DNA of 64,000 bases from the NCBI GenBank assembly GCA_023266575.1, contig JAHFPV010000003.1:1-64000 (forward strand). The letters are read 5' to 3'. Numbering within the stretch: the stretch's first letter is position 1; each line of letters opens with the position of its first letter. The translations under genes and the position numbers were made by a program. Origin of the DNA: Sphingobium sp. Lineage in GTDB: Bacteria; Pseudomonadota; Alphaproteobacteria; Sphingomonadales; Sphingomonadaceae. A model generated the notes under the pieces. That model was given only the letters and a program-made list of their open reading frames with translations, was not told where the DNA came from and made no database searches. This document shows positions 8,503 through 16,360 of the stretch, one piece after another.

Positions 8503-10368
8503 ATGCTCAATCTTAACGGTATCACCGTGCGCCTTGGTGGCCGCATCATCCTCGACCGCGCCAGCGCGGCGCTTCCCCCGCGCAGCCGGGTCGGCCTGAT
8601 CGGGCGCAACGGCGCGGGCAAGTCCACGCTGATGAAGGTCATGATCGGCCAGCTCGATCCTGACGATGGCAGTTGTGACATGCCACGCGACACGCGGCTG
8701 GGCTATATCGCGCAGGAAGCCCCCAGCGGCACGGCGACCCCGTTCGAGACAGTGCTGGAGGCGGACAAGGAACGCGCCGCGCTGATGGCGGAGGCGGAGC
8801 ATACCGAAGATCCCGATCGCCTTGGCCATATCTATGAGCGGCTGACAAGCATCGACGCCTATACCGCGCCCGCCCGCGCCGCGCGTATCCTGGTCGGCCT
8901 TGGCTTTGACGAGGAGATGCAGGGTCGCCCGCTCGACAGCTATTCGGGCGGATGGAAGATGCGCGTGGCGCTTGCCTCCCTGCTCTTCTCCAATCCTGAC
9001 CTGCTGCTGCTCGACGAACCCTCGAACCATCTCGACCTCGAAGCGACGATGTGGCTGGAAAATTTCCTCAAAGCCTATCGCGGCACGGTGGTCGTCATCA
9101 GCCATGAGCGCGACCTGCTCAACAATGTCGTCGATTACATCCTTCATCTTGAGGGTGGCAAGGTCACTCTCTATCCCGGCGGCTACGATGCGTTCGAGCG
9201 GCAGCGGGCCGAGCGCCTGGCCCAGCTTGAATCGGCACGGGTCAAGCAGCAGGCCGAGCGGGAGAAGTTGCAGGATTATGTCGCGCGCAACTCCGCCCGC
9301 GCCTCGACCGCCAAACAGGCCCAATCGCGCGCCAAGGCACTGGCGCGGATGCAGCCGATCGCGGCGGCTATCGAAGATCCCACGCTGGCGTTCAGCTTTC
9401 CCAGCCCGCCCGAACTGCGCCCGCCGCTCATCACCATGGACATGGCGGCGGTCGGCTATGGCGAAACGCCGATCCTGCGCCGGGTCAATCTGCGCATCGA
9501 CCCGGACGACCGGCTGGCGCTGCTGGGCCGTAATGGCAATGGCAAGACGACGCTGGCCCGCCTGATCGCGGCGCAACTCGCGCCGATGGAAGGGCAGATG
9601 CAAAGCTCGTCCAAGATGCAGGTCGGCTATTTCACCCAATATCAGGTGGAGGAACTGGACGTTACCGACACGCCGCTGGAACATATGACCCGCGTCATGA
9701 AGGGGGCGACCCCCGGCGCGGTGCGGGCGCAGCTGGGGAGGTTCGGCTTTTCGGGCGAGCGGGCGATCCAGAAGGTCGGCTCCATGTCGGGCGGCGAGCG
9801 GGCGCGGCTGGCGCTGGCGCTCATCACCCGCGATGCGCCGCATCTGCTGATCCTTGACGAACCGACCAACCATCTCGACGTCGACAGCCGCGAGGCGCTG
9901 GTGCAGGCGCTCAATGATTATAATGGCGCGGTGGTGATCGTCAGCCATGACCGGCACATGATCGAACTGGTCGCCGACCGGCTGGTGCTGGTCGATGGCG
10001 GCACCGCCCAGCCGTTCGACGGCAGCCTGGAAGATTATACCGACATCGTCCTGCGCAAGGCTGACGGCAATAGCAGCAGCGACGCGCCCAAGGTGGATCG
10101 CAAGGCCGACAAGAAGGCGGCGGCGGAATGGCGCGAAAAGCAGAAGGCGCTCAAAAACGCCGTGTCACGCGCCGAAAAGGAAATGGCGGCGCTGATCGCC
10201 GAGCGCAAACGGATCGACGCCGTGCTGTTCGATCCCAAGGCTGCGACCGGAGCCGAGGCGAAGATGACCACCAGCGAGTTGATGGTGAAGCGCGCGGCGG
10301 TGGAAAAGAAGCTGGAAGCCGCCGAAGAAGTGTGGATGGAAGCGGGCGCGGCGCTGGAGGCGGGCTGA
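8503..10368 (+). CDS. ABC-F family ATPase (translation factor type)
   Basis: A soluble twin-ATPase protein of the ABC-F family, 621 residues; such proteins act on the ribosome rather than in membrane transport. Both nucleotide-binding domains are intact: Walker A GRNGAGKSTL (about residue 34) and GRNGNGKTTL (about 342), signatures YSGGWKMR and MSGGERAR, and Walker B LLLLDEPSNHLDL and LLILDEPTNHLDV. The inter-domain linker (about 235-295) is basic and helical. The last 110 residues form a charged coiled coil with many Lys and Glu. The length and tail resemble the YheS/Uup-like branch; the exact subfamily is not assigned. It ends 4 bases from the convergent CHAT gene. Confidence 0.9.
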   Translation: MLNLNGITVRLGGRIILDRASAALPPRSRVGLIGRNGAGKSTLMKVMIGQLDPDDGSCDMPRDTRLGYIAQEAPSGTATPFETVLEADKERAALMAEAEHTEDPDRLGHIYERLTSIDAYTAPARAARILVGLGFDEEMQGRPLDSYSGGWKMRVALASLLFSNPDLLLLDEPSNHLDLEATMWLENFLKAYRGTVVVISHERDLLNNVVDYILHLEGGKVTLYPGGYDAFERQRAERLAQLESARVKQQAEREKLQDYVARNSARASTAKQAQSRAKALARMQPIAAAIEDPTLAFSFPSPPELRPPLITMDMAAVGYGETPILRRVNLRIDPDDRLALLGRNGNGKTTLARLIAAQLAPMEGQMQSSSKMQVGYFTQYQVEELDVTDTPLEHMTRVMKGATPGAVRAQLGRFGFSGERAIQKVGSMSGGERARLALALITRDAPHLLILDEPTNHLDVDSREALVQALNDYNGAVVIVSHDRHMIELVADRLVLVDGGTAQPFDGSLEDYTDIVLRKADGNSSSDAPKVDRKADKKAAAEWREKQKALKNAVSRAEKEMAALIAERKRIDAVLFDPKAATGAEAKMTTSELMVKRAAVEKKLEAAEEVWMEAGAALEAG

Positions 10369-10372
10369 GCCG

Positions 10373-13294
10373 TCAGCGCCCGACCAGAATGAACGGTGCC
10401 CAGATATAGGGTTGGGCCGCGTCGGATCGGTCTGATCGCATCAGTTTCAACATCGCCCTTTGCAGGGCAACCGCGCGCGGGGTTCCCCCATTGGCGGCTT
10501 TCACCGTCTCCAGCGTGACGAAGGCGCTGGCATCGTCGCGCACCGGCCAGTGCGACACCAGCAGCGATCCTGCTCCCGCATAGCGGAACGCCTGCGCCAG
10601 TCCCGAATAGGCCGGTGCCTGGGCGCTGTCGCCCGCCGCCGTGTTGCAGGCGGACAGGATCACCCAGTCCGCGCCGATCCGCATTGCCGCGACCTCCGAA
10701 GCGGTCAGCAACCCGTCGTCGCCGGTGCCGGGGGCGGGCGGGGACAGGACCAGCGCCGGTTCGGTCACCCCCTCCATCTGGCCGCTGACCAGCCCGTGGG
10801 TTGCAAACAGGATGACGGAATAGGGGGCCAGATCCTGTCCGCGCAGCGCCGCCTCGCTCGCCTGCGCGCCAACCAGCAGGGTGGCGCGGTCGGTGCCGAA
10901 GCGATCCGCCACGGCGCGCAGCTCGACCAGCGATCCGGGCAGCGGCGGCAATTCGGACAGCGCAGTTGCATCCGCCGTGCCACCGCGGAAATAATGGTTG
11001 GCGGCGAGCAGGATGGGCGTGGCTGGCTTGGTTGCGGCGGCAAAGGCGTCCGGCGCGCCGACGCCCAGAAAGCTCTGGTTGCGCATCGCGATCCGCTGCG
11101 GTGCCGCGGTGCTAGTAGCAAAGCCGGGCTGCACCTCGATCGCGAAGCGGCGAATCAGCCAGGACGTGTCCCGGCCCACCGCCACGACCGGCCGCTGCGG
11201 CAGCATCGCAAAGGGCAGCGAGGCGAAGGCACCGGTCGGTATGATACGCAACGCCTTGGCCTTACCCAGCCGGGCGAGGATCGTGGGCGTGAAAATCTGG
11301 GCATAGAGATTATGCGCCGCAGTCCGGTCGAAGCCGCTGGGGGTCATCGCGCCGCGCAGCCGGTCGATCAGCGCGACCATGGCGGCGCGCCCCAGCCCCG
11401 TGCGTTCGACGGTCGCGCCATCGGCATTGACCGCCAGCAGATAGACACCGTCAAAGGCCGGCATCACCGCCAGCAGCGCTTCATCCTGCGCCAATCCCGC
11501 GCGCAAGGTCGCAAGGTCGGGCCGCACGCCGCCGCGCGCCTCGACCCAGCGGGGATAGTCGCGGGCGATGGCGGCGCGTTCGGCCTCGGCGATGGTCTCC
11601 ACCGTGGCGCGAGCCACGCGCGCGGCCTCGACATCCTTGTCGGTCGCCAGTGCCTTCAGCAACGCGCTGTCCGCGCTGGCCAGCGCCTTCAGTCTGTCCT
11701 GCAAGGTGCGGACCTGCGCGGCGAGGGCGGGATCGGCGACGAGACGTTCCGCGACCAGCCGGTTGGCCTGGGCAATGCGCGACCCCGCCAGGATCGCCAT
11801 CGCGTCCAGCGCCAGCGCCGGGTCATGCGCCTGCACCGCGATCTTGAGGATGGTATCGAGCGCGGCGCGCTGATCTTCATTCAGGTCGCCATCATCGTCG
11901 AGCGACTGGCTTTCGCGCAGCAGTCCGGCCATTTGCCGCGCCGCCGCGACGGCATCGCCCCCCAGCGCCCAGGCCGCCAGCATCGCGGCATTGGCCAGCG
12001 CAAAGGCAGGCGCATTGTCGATCTGCCGGGTTTCGCGCAGATAATCGGCGGCGGCGACCCGTGCAGCATCCCCTTGCCCGGTGGCGATCAGCGCCGGGAT
12101 CAGCAGGGGATAGACACGCTGGCCCATGTCGCGATCGCTGGCCGTCGGGGTGCGGACGCGGGCCATGGCCGTGCGCGCGCGCTCGATCGCTTCGTCCGGC
12201 CGTCCTGAAGCCGCGCTGGCGAGTGCAGCGAAGGCCAGCGCGCGGGCGCTTTGCGGGCTATTCTCCCCCTCGACCGCCCGAAAGCCGCGCTCGGCCTCCA
12301 GAAACAGCGGTTCGGCGTCGCTATAGCGTTCCATCGGCAGCAGCACGCCGGCCATATTATAGAGGCCGAAATGGTAGAAGAGGCTCTTCGTCCCCATCGT
12401 CTCACGCTTGATGGCGATGGCGCGCTCCATATAATCCAGGCTCTCGGCCCGTCGCCCGGTCCGCGCCAGCAGCAGCCCCAGCATTTCCAGCGACCGATGA
12501 TAGCTGGGATGCTTGCGATCGACATGGTCGGTCGCGGTGTTGACCGCCAGCCGCGCATATTTTTCCGCCTCGACCAGCCGCGCCGCGCGATAGAGCATCT
12601 GCGCATAGGTGTAGGTAGAGGCAACCGTGTCGGGATGGTTGGGACCAAGGCTGGTGGTCCGCGCCTCCAGACTGGCGCGCTGGGCATCGACCGCCTCGCC
12701 ATTGCGCCCCAGCCGGGACAGCGCCTGCGCATGGGAAAAGGCGATGTTGGACTTGAGCATATAGTCCGCTTCGCTGAGCGCCTTTGGCCCGACACGGGCG
12801 AAATAGCCGTCGGCATAGGCGCTCGCCTGCGCCAGCGTCTCCGCCCCGGCGGCGACATCACCGATCATGGACTGGACATAGCCCTTGACCGACATGCCTT
12901 CCAGCCAGGGGATGGGATAGGCGTCGCGGAACGGCGCGATCAGCGCCAGCCCCTTGTCGACATTGGCCAGGGCGGAGGGGTTCTTGCCCTCAATCTGATC
13001 CATCGACCCCAGCTTGATCAGGCCGACGCCCGCCGTCGGGTGCGGATGGCCCGCGACCCTGACCTTCATCCCCGCGTCGCGCAGCGCGGCCCAGGCGTCG
13101 CGGGTCTTTTGCGACATCGACAGAGCGAAATCGTCATTCTCGAACAGCGTGGTCGCTTTTTGGTCGAGCGCGCGCAAATGAGCGTGGCGCGGATCGGCGG
13201 CACTGAAGCCCGCGACCGTCTCGGCGGCAGCAGGCAGCGACGGCACCGCCGCCAGCGCCAGCATCATGGCTATCCTGCCTGCCCAAAGCCCCAT
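10373..13294 (-). CDS. Exported TPR-CHAT domain protein
   Basis: A 973-residue protein with an N-terminal signal peptide (about residues 1-25, ending PAAAE). A long helical region of tetratricopeptide-like repeats follows (about 40-540). The C-terminal CHAT domain (about 690-970) is a caspase-like cysteine protease fold. The dyad is readable as His833 in FATHGLVSG and Cys883 in LSACNTAAG, spaced as in other CHAT domains, so peptidase activity is plausible. The signal peptide suggests a periplasmic or membrane-facing role, unlike cytoplasmic CHAT proteases of defence systems. Its substrate is unknown. It stands alone, 85 bases downstream of cysS on the same strand. Confidence 0.85.
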   Translation of the reverse strand: MGLWAGRIAMMLALAAVPSLPAAAETVAGFSAADPRHAHLRALDQKATTLFENDDFALSMSQKTRDAWAALRDAGMKVRVAGHPHPTAGVGLIKLGSMDQIEGKNPSALANVDKGLALIAPFRDAYPIPWLEGMSVKGYVQSMIGDVAAGAETLAQASAYADGYFARVGPKALSEADYMLKSNIAFSHAQALSRLGRNGEAVDAQRASLEARTTSLGPNHPDTVASTYTYAQMLYRAARLVEAEKYARLAVNTATDHVDRKHPSYHRSLEMLGLLLARTGRRAESLDYMERAIAIKRETMGTKSLFYHFGLYNMAGVLLPMERYSDAEPLFLEAERGFRAVEGENSPQSARALAFAALASAASGRPDEAIERARTAMARVRTPTASDRDMGQRVYPLLIPALIATGQGDAARVAAADYLRETRQIDNAPAFALANAAMLAAWALGGDAVAAARQMAGLLRESQSLDDDGDLNEDQRAALDTILKIAVQAHDPALALDAMAILAGSRIAQANRLVAERLVADPALAAQVRTLQDRLKALASADSALLKALATDKDVEAARVARATVETIAEAERAAIARDYPRWVEARGGVRPDLATLRAGLAQDEALLAVMPAFDGVYLLAVNADGATVERTGLGRAAMVALIDRLRGAMTPSGFDRTAAHNLYAQIFTPTILARLGKAKALRIIPTGAFASLPFAMLPQRPVVAVGRDTSWLIRRFAIEVQPGFATSTAAPQRIAMRNQSFLGVGAPDAFAAATKPATPILLAANHYFRGGTADATALSELPPLPGSLVELRAVADRFGTDRATLLVGAQASEAALRGQDLAPYSVILFATHGLVSGQMEGVTEPALVLSPPAPGTGDDGLLTASEVAAMRIGADWVILSACNTAAGDSAQAPAYSGLAQAFRYAGAGSLLVSHWPVRDDASAFVTLETVKAANGGTPRAVALQRAMLKLMRSDRSDAAQPYIWAPFILVGR

Positions 13295-13379
13295 CGCCCG
13301 TCCCCCGACTCTGCCCCTGCGACATGCTTTGCGGGCGCGGAGGCTTTGGCGTCAAGTTACAAGCGTGTGGGCCGGGATG

Positions 13380-14897
13380 TCACGCCAGGGTCAGACGCCA
13401 GTCCCAGCACAGGTGATCGCCGTCCATCACATCGACCCCGCGCGCGATCAGGGCGTCGCGTATCTCGTCCGACAGAGCGAAATCCTTGTCGGCGCGGGCG
13501 GCGTCGCGGCGTTCGAGTTCCGCGTCAATCTCCTCCGGCGTGATCAGCGCATCCTTGGGCTGGACGCGCAGGTCGGCGCGGGTGAGGGTCATGAGGTTGA
13601 GGCCCAGCGCCGCGTCGAAGGCCGCGATCAGGCAGAGTTTCTCATCCACCGGCACTTTCTTGAGCGCGATCGCCTCTTCCAGTAGCGGCAGTGCGCGCGG
13701 CGTCATCAGATCGTCGCTGATCGCTGCGTCAAATTGCTCCAGCAGCGGTGCCAGCTTGGGGTGCATATTGGCGCGCAGATAGTCGAGCCGGGGCGATTGC
13801 CACGTCACCCCTTCAGCGCGGGCCTTCAGACCCTCCACGCCCATGACCAGCCGCTTCAAACGGGTCAGCGCTGCGCCGACACCCTCCGCGCTGAATTCCA
13901 GTTCGCTGCGATAATGGGCGCCCAGGCACAGCAGGCGATAGGCCAGCGGATGCACGCCTGCGTCGATCAGGCTGAAGAGGGTGGTGAAACCGCCCTTCGA
14001 CTTGCTCATCTTGCCGCTGCGATCAACGAGGAAATTATTGTGCATCCACCAGCGCGCGCCGGTGAACCCGGCTTCCGCCGCATCGACATCCGGCCCGCAG
14101 CAGGCATGAAAGGCCTGATTTTGGGCAATCTCATTGGGATGATGGATTTCGCGATGGTCGATGCCACCGGTATGGATATCGAACGGGTGACCAAGGCGCG
14201 CTTGGCTCATCACCGAACATTCCAGATGCCAACCCGGCGCGCCCGGCCCCCAAGGGCTGTCCCATTCCATCTGCCGCTGTTCGCCGGGCGGAGACTTGCG
14301 CCAGATCGCGAAGTCGGACGGATTGCGCTTGCCCGCGACCGGATCGATCCGGGCGTGCGCAGCATCGTCCCGCCCACCGGCCAGCGCGCCATAATCGGGC
14401 ACGGTCGCGCTGTCGAAATAGAGCCCACTGTCTAGTTCGTAACAATGATCAGGAGCGATTTTCTCAGCAAATGCGATCATCTGCGGCACATAGTCGGTGG
14501 CGACCGTCCATTCGCTCGGCGCGAGGATGTTGAGGTCGGCGATATTCTGTTTGAACGCTTGCGTGTAATGGGCGGCAATGTCCCAGATGCTCTTGGCGCT
14601 GGCGCGCGCCGCCGCCTCCATCTTGTCATCACCAGCGTCCGCGTCGCTGGTCAGATGGCCGACATCGGTGATGTTGATGATATGGGTGACCGACAGCCCT
14701 TTCCACAGCAAGGTCCGCCGTAGCGTGTCGGTAAAGACATAGGCGCGCAAATTGCCCAGATGCGCATAATTATAGACGGTCGGGCCGCAGCTATAGACAC
14801 GCGCATGATTGTCCTCGATCGGCGCGAAGGCTTCGATCGTGCGGGTCAGGCTGTTGAACAGGCGCAGCGGCGCTGTGATATGCTGGTCATCGGACAT
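13380..14897 (-). CDS. cysS: Cysteinyl-tRNA synthetase
   Basis: Class I aminoacyl-tRNA synthetase that charges tRNA-Cys, cytoplasmic, 505 residues, slightly longer than the E. coli enzyme. The zinc ligand Cys and HIGH-like motif are in CGPTVYNYAHLGNLRAYV (about residues 32-49), WHLECSVM gives further metal ligands, and the KMSKS loop is KMSKSKGG (about 297). The C-terminus carries the helical DALR-like part. The start at 14897 gives the usual N-terminus, but no clear ribosome binding site precedes it. It lies divergent from the BI-1 family gene across a 292-base gap. Confidence 0.95.
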   Translation of the reverse strand: MSDDQHITAPLRLFNSLTRTIEAFAPIEDNHARVYSCGPTVYNYAHLGNLRAYVFTDTLRRTLLWKGLSVTHIINITDVGHLTSDADAGDDKMEAAARASAKSIWDIAAHYTQAFKQNIADLNILAPSEWTVATDYVPQMIAFAEKIAPDHCYELDSGLYFDSATVPDYGALAGGRDDAAHARIDPVAGKRNPSDFAIWRKSPPGEQRQMEWDSPWGPGAPGWHLECSVMSQARLGHPFDIHTGGIDHREIHHPNEIAQNQAFHACCGPDVDAAEAGFTGARWWMHNNFLVDRSGKMSKSKGGFTTLFSLIDAGVHPLAYRLLCLGAHYRSELEFSAEGVGAALTRLKRLVMGVEGLKARAEGVTWQSPRLDYLRANMHPKLAPLLEQFDAAISDDLMTPRALPLLEEAIALKKVPVDEKLCLIAAFDAALGLNLMTLTRADLRVQPKDALITPEEIDAELERRDAARADKDFALSDEIRDALIARGVDVMDGDHLCWDWRLTLA

Positions 14898-15189
14898 GGC
14901 GCAAAGCGATGGCGCGAAGCGGCGCAGGGGTCAATCCTCCCTGTGCGCCCACCCATTTGTAATAAAATGTTGCGTCGGGGTCCGCCCCTTGCACCTAAGC
15001 GTTCCTCCCCCAATATGATCGATGCGGGCCGGGCCCCTCTGACGCGCTGGACTTCCCCCCTTGTTCAGCCGTGATGTCGGACCGCATCGGGTGCGCCCGG
15101 TGCAGGTTTTGTGGCAATTTCCCCCTAAATGCCGCAGGAGACCGCACCGGGCCACTCGAACCACAATTTGATGGATGGAGTGACCCCAA
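14898..15189. other. Divergent intergenic region between cysS and the BI-1 gene
   Basis: A 292-base non-coding stretch between divergent genes. I see no T-box-like element, hairpin array or strong promoter hexamers. It must hold the promoters of both neighbours. Confidence 0.5.
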
Positions 15190-15900
15190 GTGAATAATCG
15201 CGTTCCTTTGCCGGGCTATGGTGCGAGCCGCACGGCGCAGACCGACGCCGGGCTGCGCGCGCACATGCTGGGCGTTTTCCGTAATATGGGCCTGGGTCTG
15301 GTGATCACCGGCTTGGTCGCGGCGTTTATCGGCAATACGCCGGTGCTGGCCGCCGCCATCTTCGGCACGCCGCTCAAATGGGTGGCGATCTTCGCGCCGC
15401 TGGCCTTTGTGTTCTTCTTCAGCTTCCGCATCGAAAAGATGACGACCGCTGGCGCGCGCATGGCCTTTTGGGCCTTCTCTGCCGTGATGGGCGTGTCGCT
15501 GGCCAGCATCTTCCTGGTGTTCACCGGCGGCAGCATCGCGCAGGCCTTTTTCTCGGCTGCCGTCATGTTCCTCGGCATGGCGCTGTGGGGCTATACCACG
15601 CAGCGTGACCTGACGAAGATGGGCAGCTTCCTGATCATGGGCCTCATTGGCATCATCGTCGCCAGCCTGATCAACATCTTCATCGGATCGTCGGCGATGG
15701 CGATGGTCATCTCGATCCTGGGCGTGGTGATCTTCACCGGCCTTACCGCCTGGGACACGCAGCGCATCAAGTCGGACTATTTTGCTTATGCGGGCCATGA
15801 AATGGCGGCGAAGATGCAGGTGATGGGCGCGCTGTCGCTGTACCTGAACTTCGTCAACCTGTTCCAGATGCTCGTCAGCCTGACCGGCGAGCGGGAGTAA
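15190..15900 (+). CDS. Bax inhibitor-1/YccA family membrane protein
   Basis: A seven-helix inner-membrane protein of the BI-1/TMBIM family (236 residues), related to E. coli YccA, which modulates FtsH, and to BsYetJ, a pH-gated calcium leak channel. The hydrophobic segments run regularly from residue 30 to 232. The conserved acidic C-terminal portion (TGLTAWDTQRIKSDY, about 183-197) is present, as in the family's di-aspartyl sensor region. The start is GTG with ggag about 10 bases upstream. The zinc-ribbon gene starts 4 bases after its stop and is probably co-transcribed. Confidence 0.9.
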   Translation: MNNRVPLPGYGASRTAQTDAGLRAHMLGVFRNMGLGLVITGLVAAFIGNTPVLAAAIFGTPLKWVAIFAPLAFVFFFSFRIEKMTTAGARMAFWAFSAVMGVSLASIFLVFTGGSIAQAFFSAAVMFLGMALWGYTTQRDLTKMGSFLIMGLIGIIVASLINIFIGSSAMAMVISILGVVIFTGLTAWDTQRIKSDYFAYAGHEMAAKMQVMGALSLYLNFVNLFQMLVSLTGERE

Positions 15901-15904
15901 GCGG

Positions 15905-16198
15905 ATGCGGGATCAAGCGGCCGTATCGGCCATGCTCTGCCCGGTCTGTCATGTCGGATTGGCAATGACGGACCGGCAGGGGGTAGAAATAGACTATTGC
16001 CCGCAATGCCGGGGCGTGTGGCTGGACCGGGGCGAACTGGACAAGATCATCGAGCGGGCAGCGGGCGACACGGTTGCGCCCGCCCGGCCAGCGCCCTTCG
16101 CCCAGCAAAGCTACCGCCCGGACCGCGACTATCGCGACGACGGGCGGGGCTACCCGAAAAAGCGCAAGAAGAGCTTTCTGGAAGAGCTGTTCGATTGA
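15905..16198 (+). CDS. Zinc-ribbon (TFIIB-type) domain protein
   Basis: A 97-residue protein with one four-cysteine zinc ribbon: LCPVCHVGL and YCPQCRGVWLDRGELDKI (about residues 11-50). This arrangement defines the zf-TFIIB domain family. A Pro/Arg/Tyr-rich linker and a basic C-terminal tail (KKRKKSFLEELFD) follow. Its role is not known; the fold suggests binding of a protein or nucleic acid partner. It follows the BI-1 gene by 4 bases and precedes a strong terminator, so the two form a closed two-gene unit. Confidence 0.85.
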   Translation: MRDQAAVSAMLCPVCHVGLAMTDRQGVEIDYCPQCRGVWLDRGELDKIIERAAGDTVAPARPAPFAQQSYRPDRDYRDDGRGYPKKRKKSFLEELFD

Positions 16199-16201
16199 TG
16201 G

Positions 16202-16233
16202 AAAGGCCGGTCCTGCGGGGCCGGCCTTTTCTG
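16202..16233 (+). terminator. Terminator after the zinc-ribbon gene
   Basis: Stem aaaggccgg (16202-16210) pairs with ccggccttt (16221-16229) around a 10-base loop and runs into a T tract. It lies directly after the stop codon at 16198. Confidence 0.8.
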
Positions 16234-16245
16234 TCCCCCCCCACC

Positions 16246-16326
16246 CGTCATCCCCGCGCAGGCGGGAATCCAACTCGCGTCAGTCGCCGGGCGGGAGATG
16301 GGTTCCCGCTTTCGCGGGAATGACGG
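16246..16326. repeat. Paired palindromic (REP/BIME-like) repeat
   Basis: ccgtcatccccgc (16246-16258) is nearly the inverse of gcgggaatgacgg (16314-16326). Each arm has its own small palindrome (gcgcaggcggg; ttcccgctttcgcgggaa). This is the paired-REP layout, placed between the convergent zinc-ribbon and polA genes. Confidence 0.65.
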
Positions 16327-16360
16327 AAATGGAAGTGTTGGTCGTCTCCGTTTCAGCCGA

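Noticed and set aside
8503-13294. ABC-F plus CHAT as an anti-phage defence pair
   Set aside because: The genes are convergent rather than co-transcribed, the CHAT protein carries a signal peptide, and no gasdermin, nuclease or sensor gene is adjacent.
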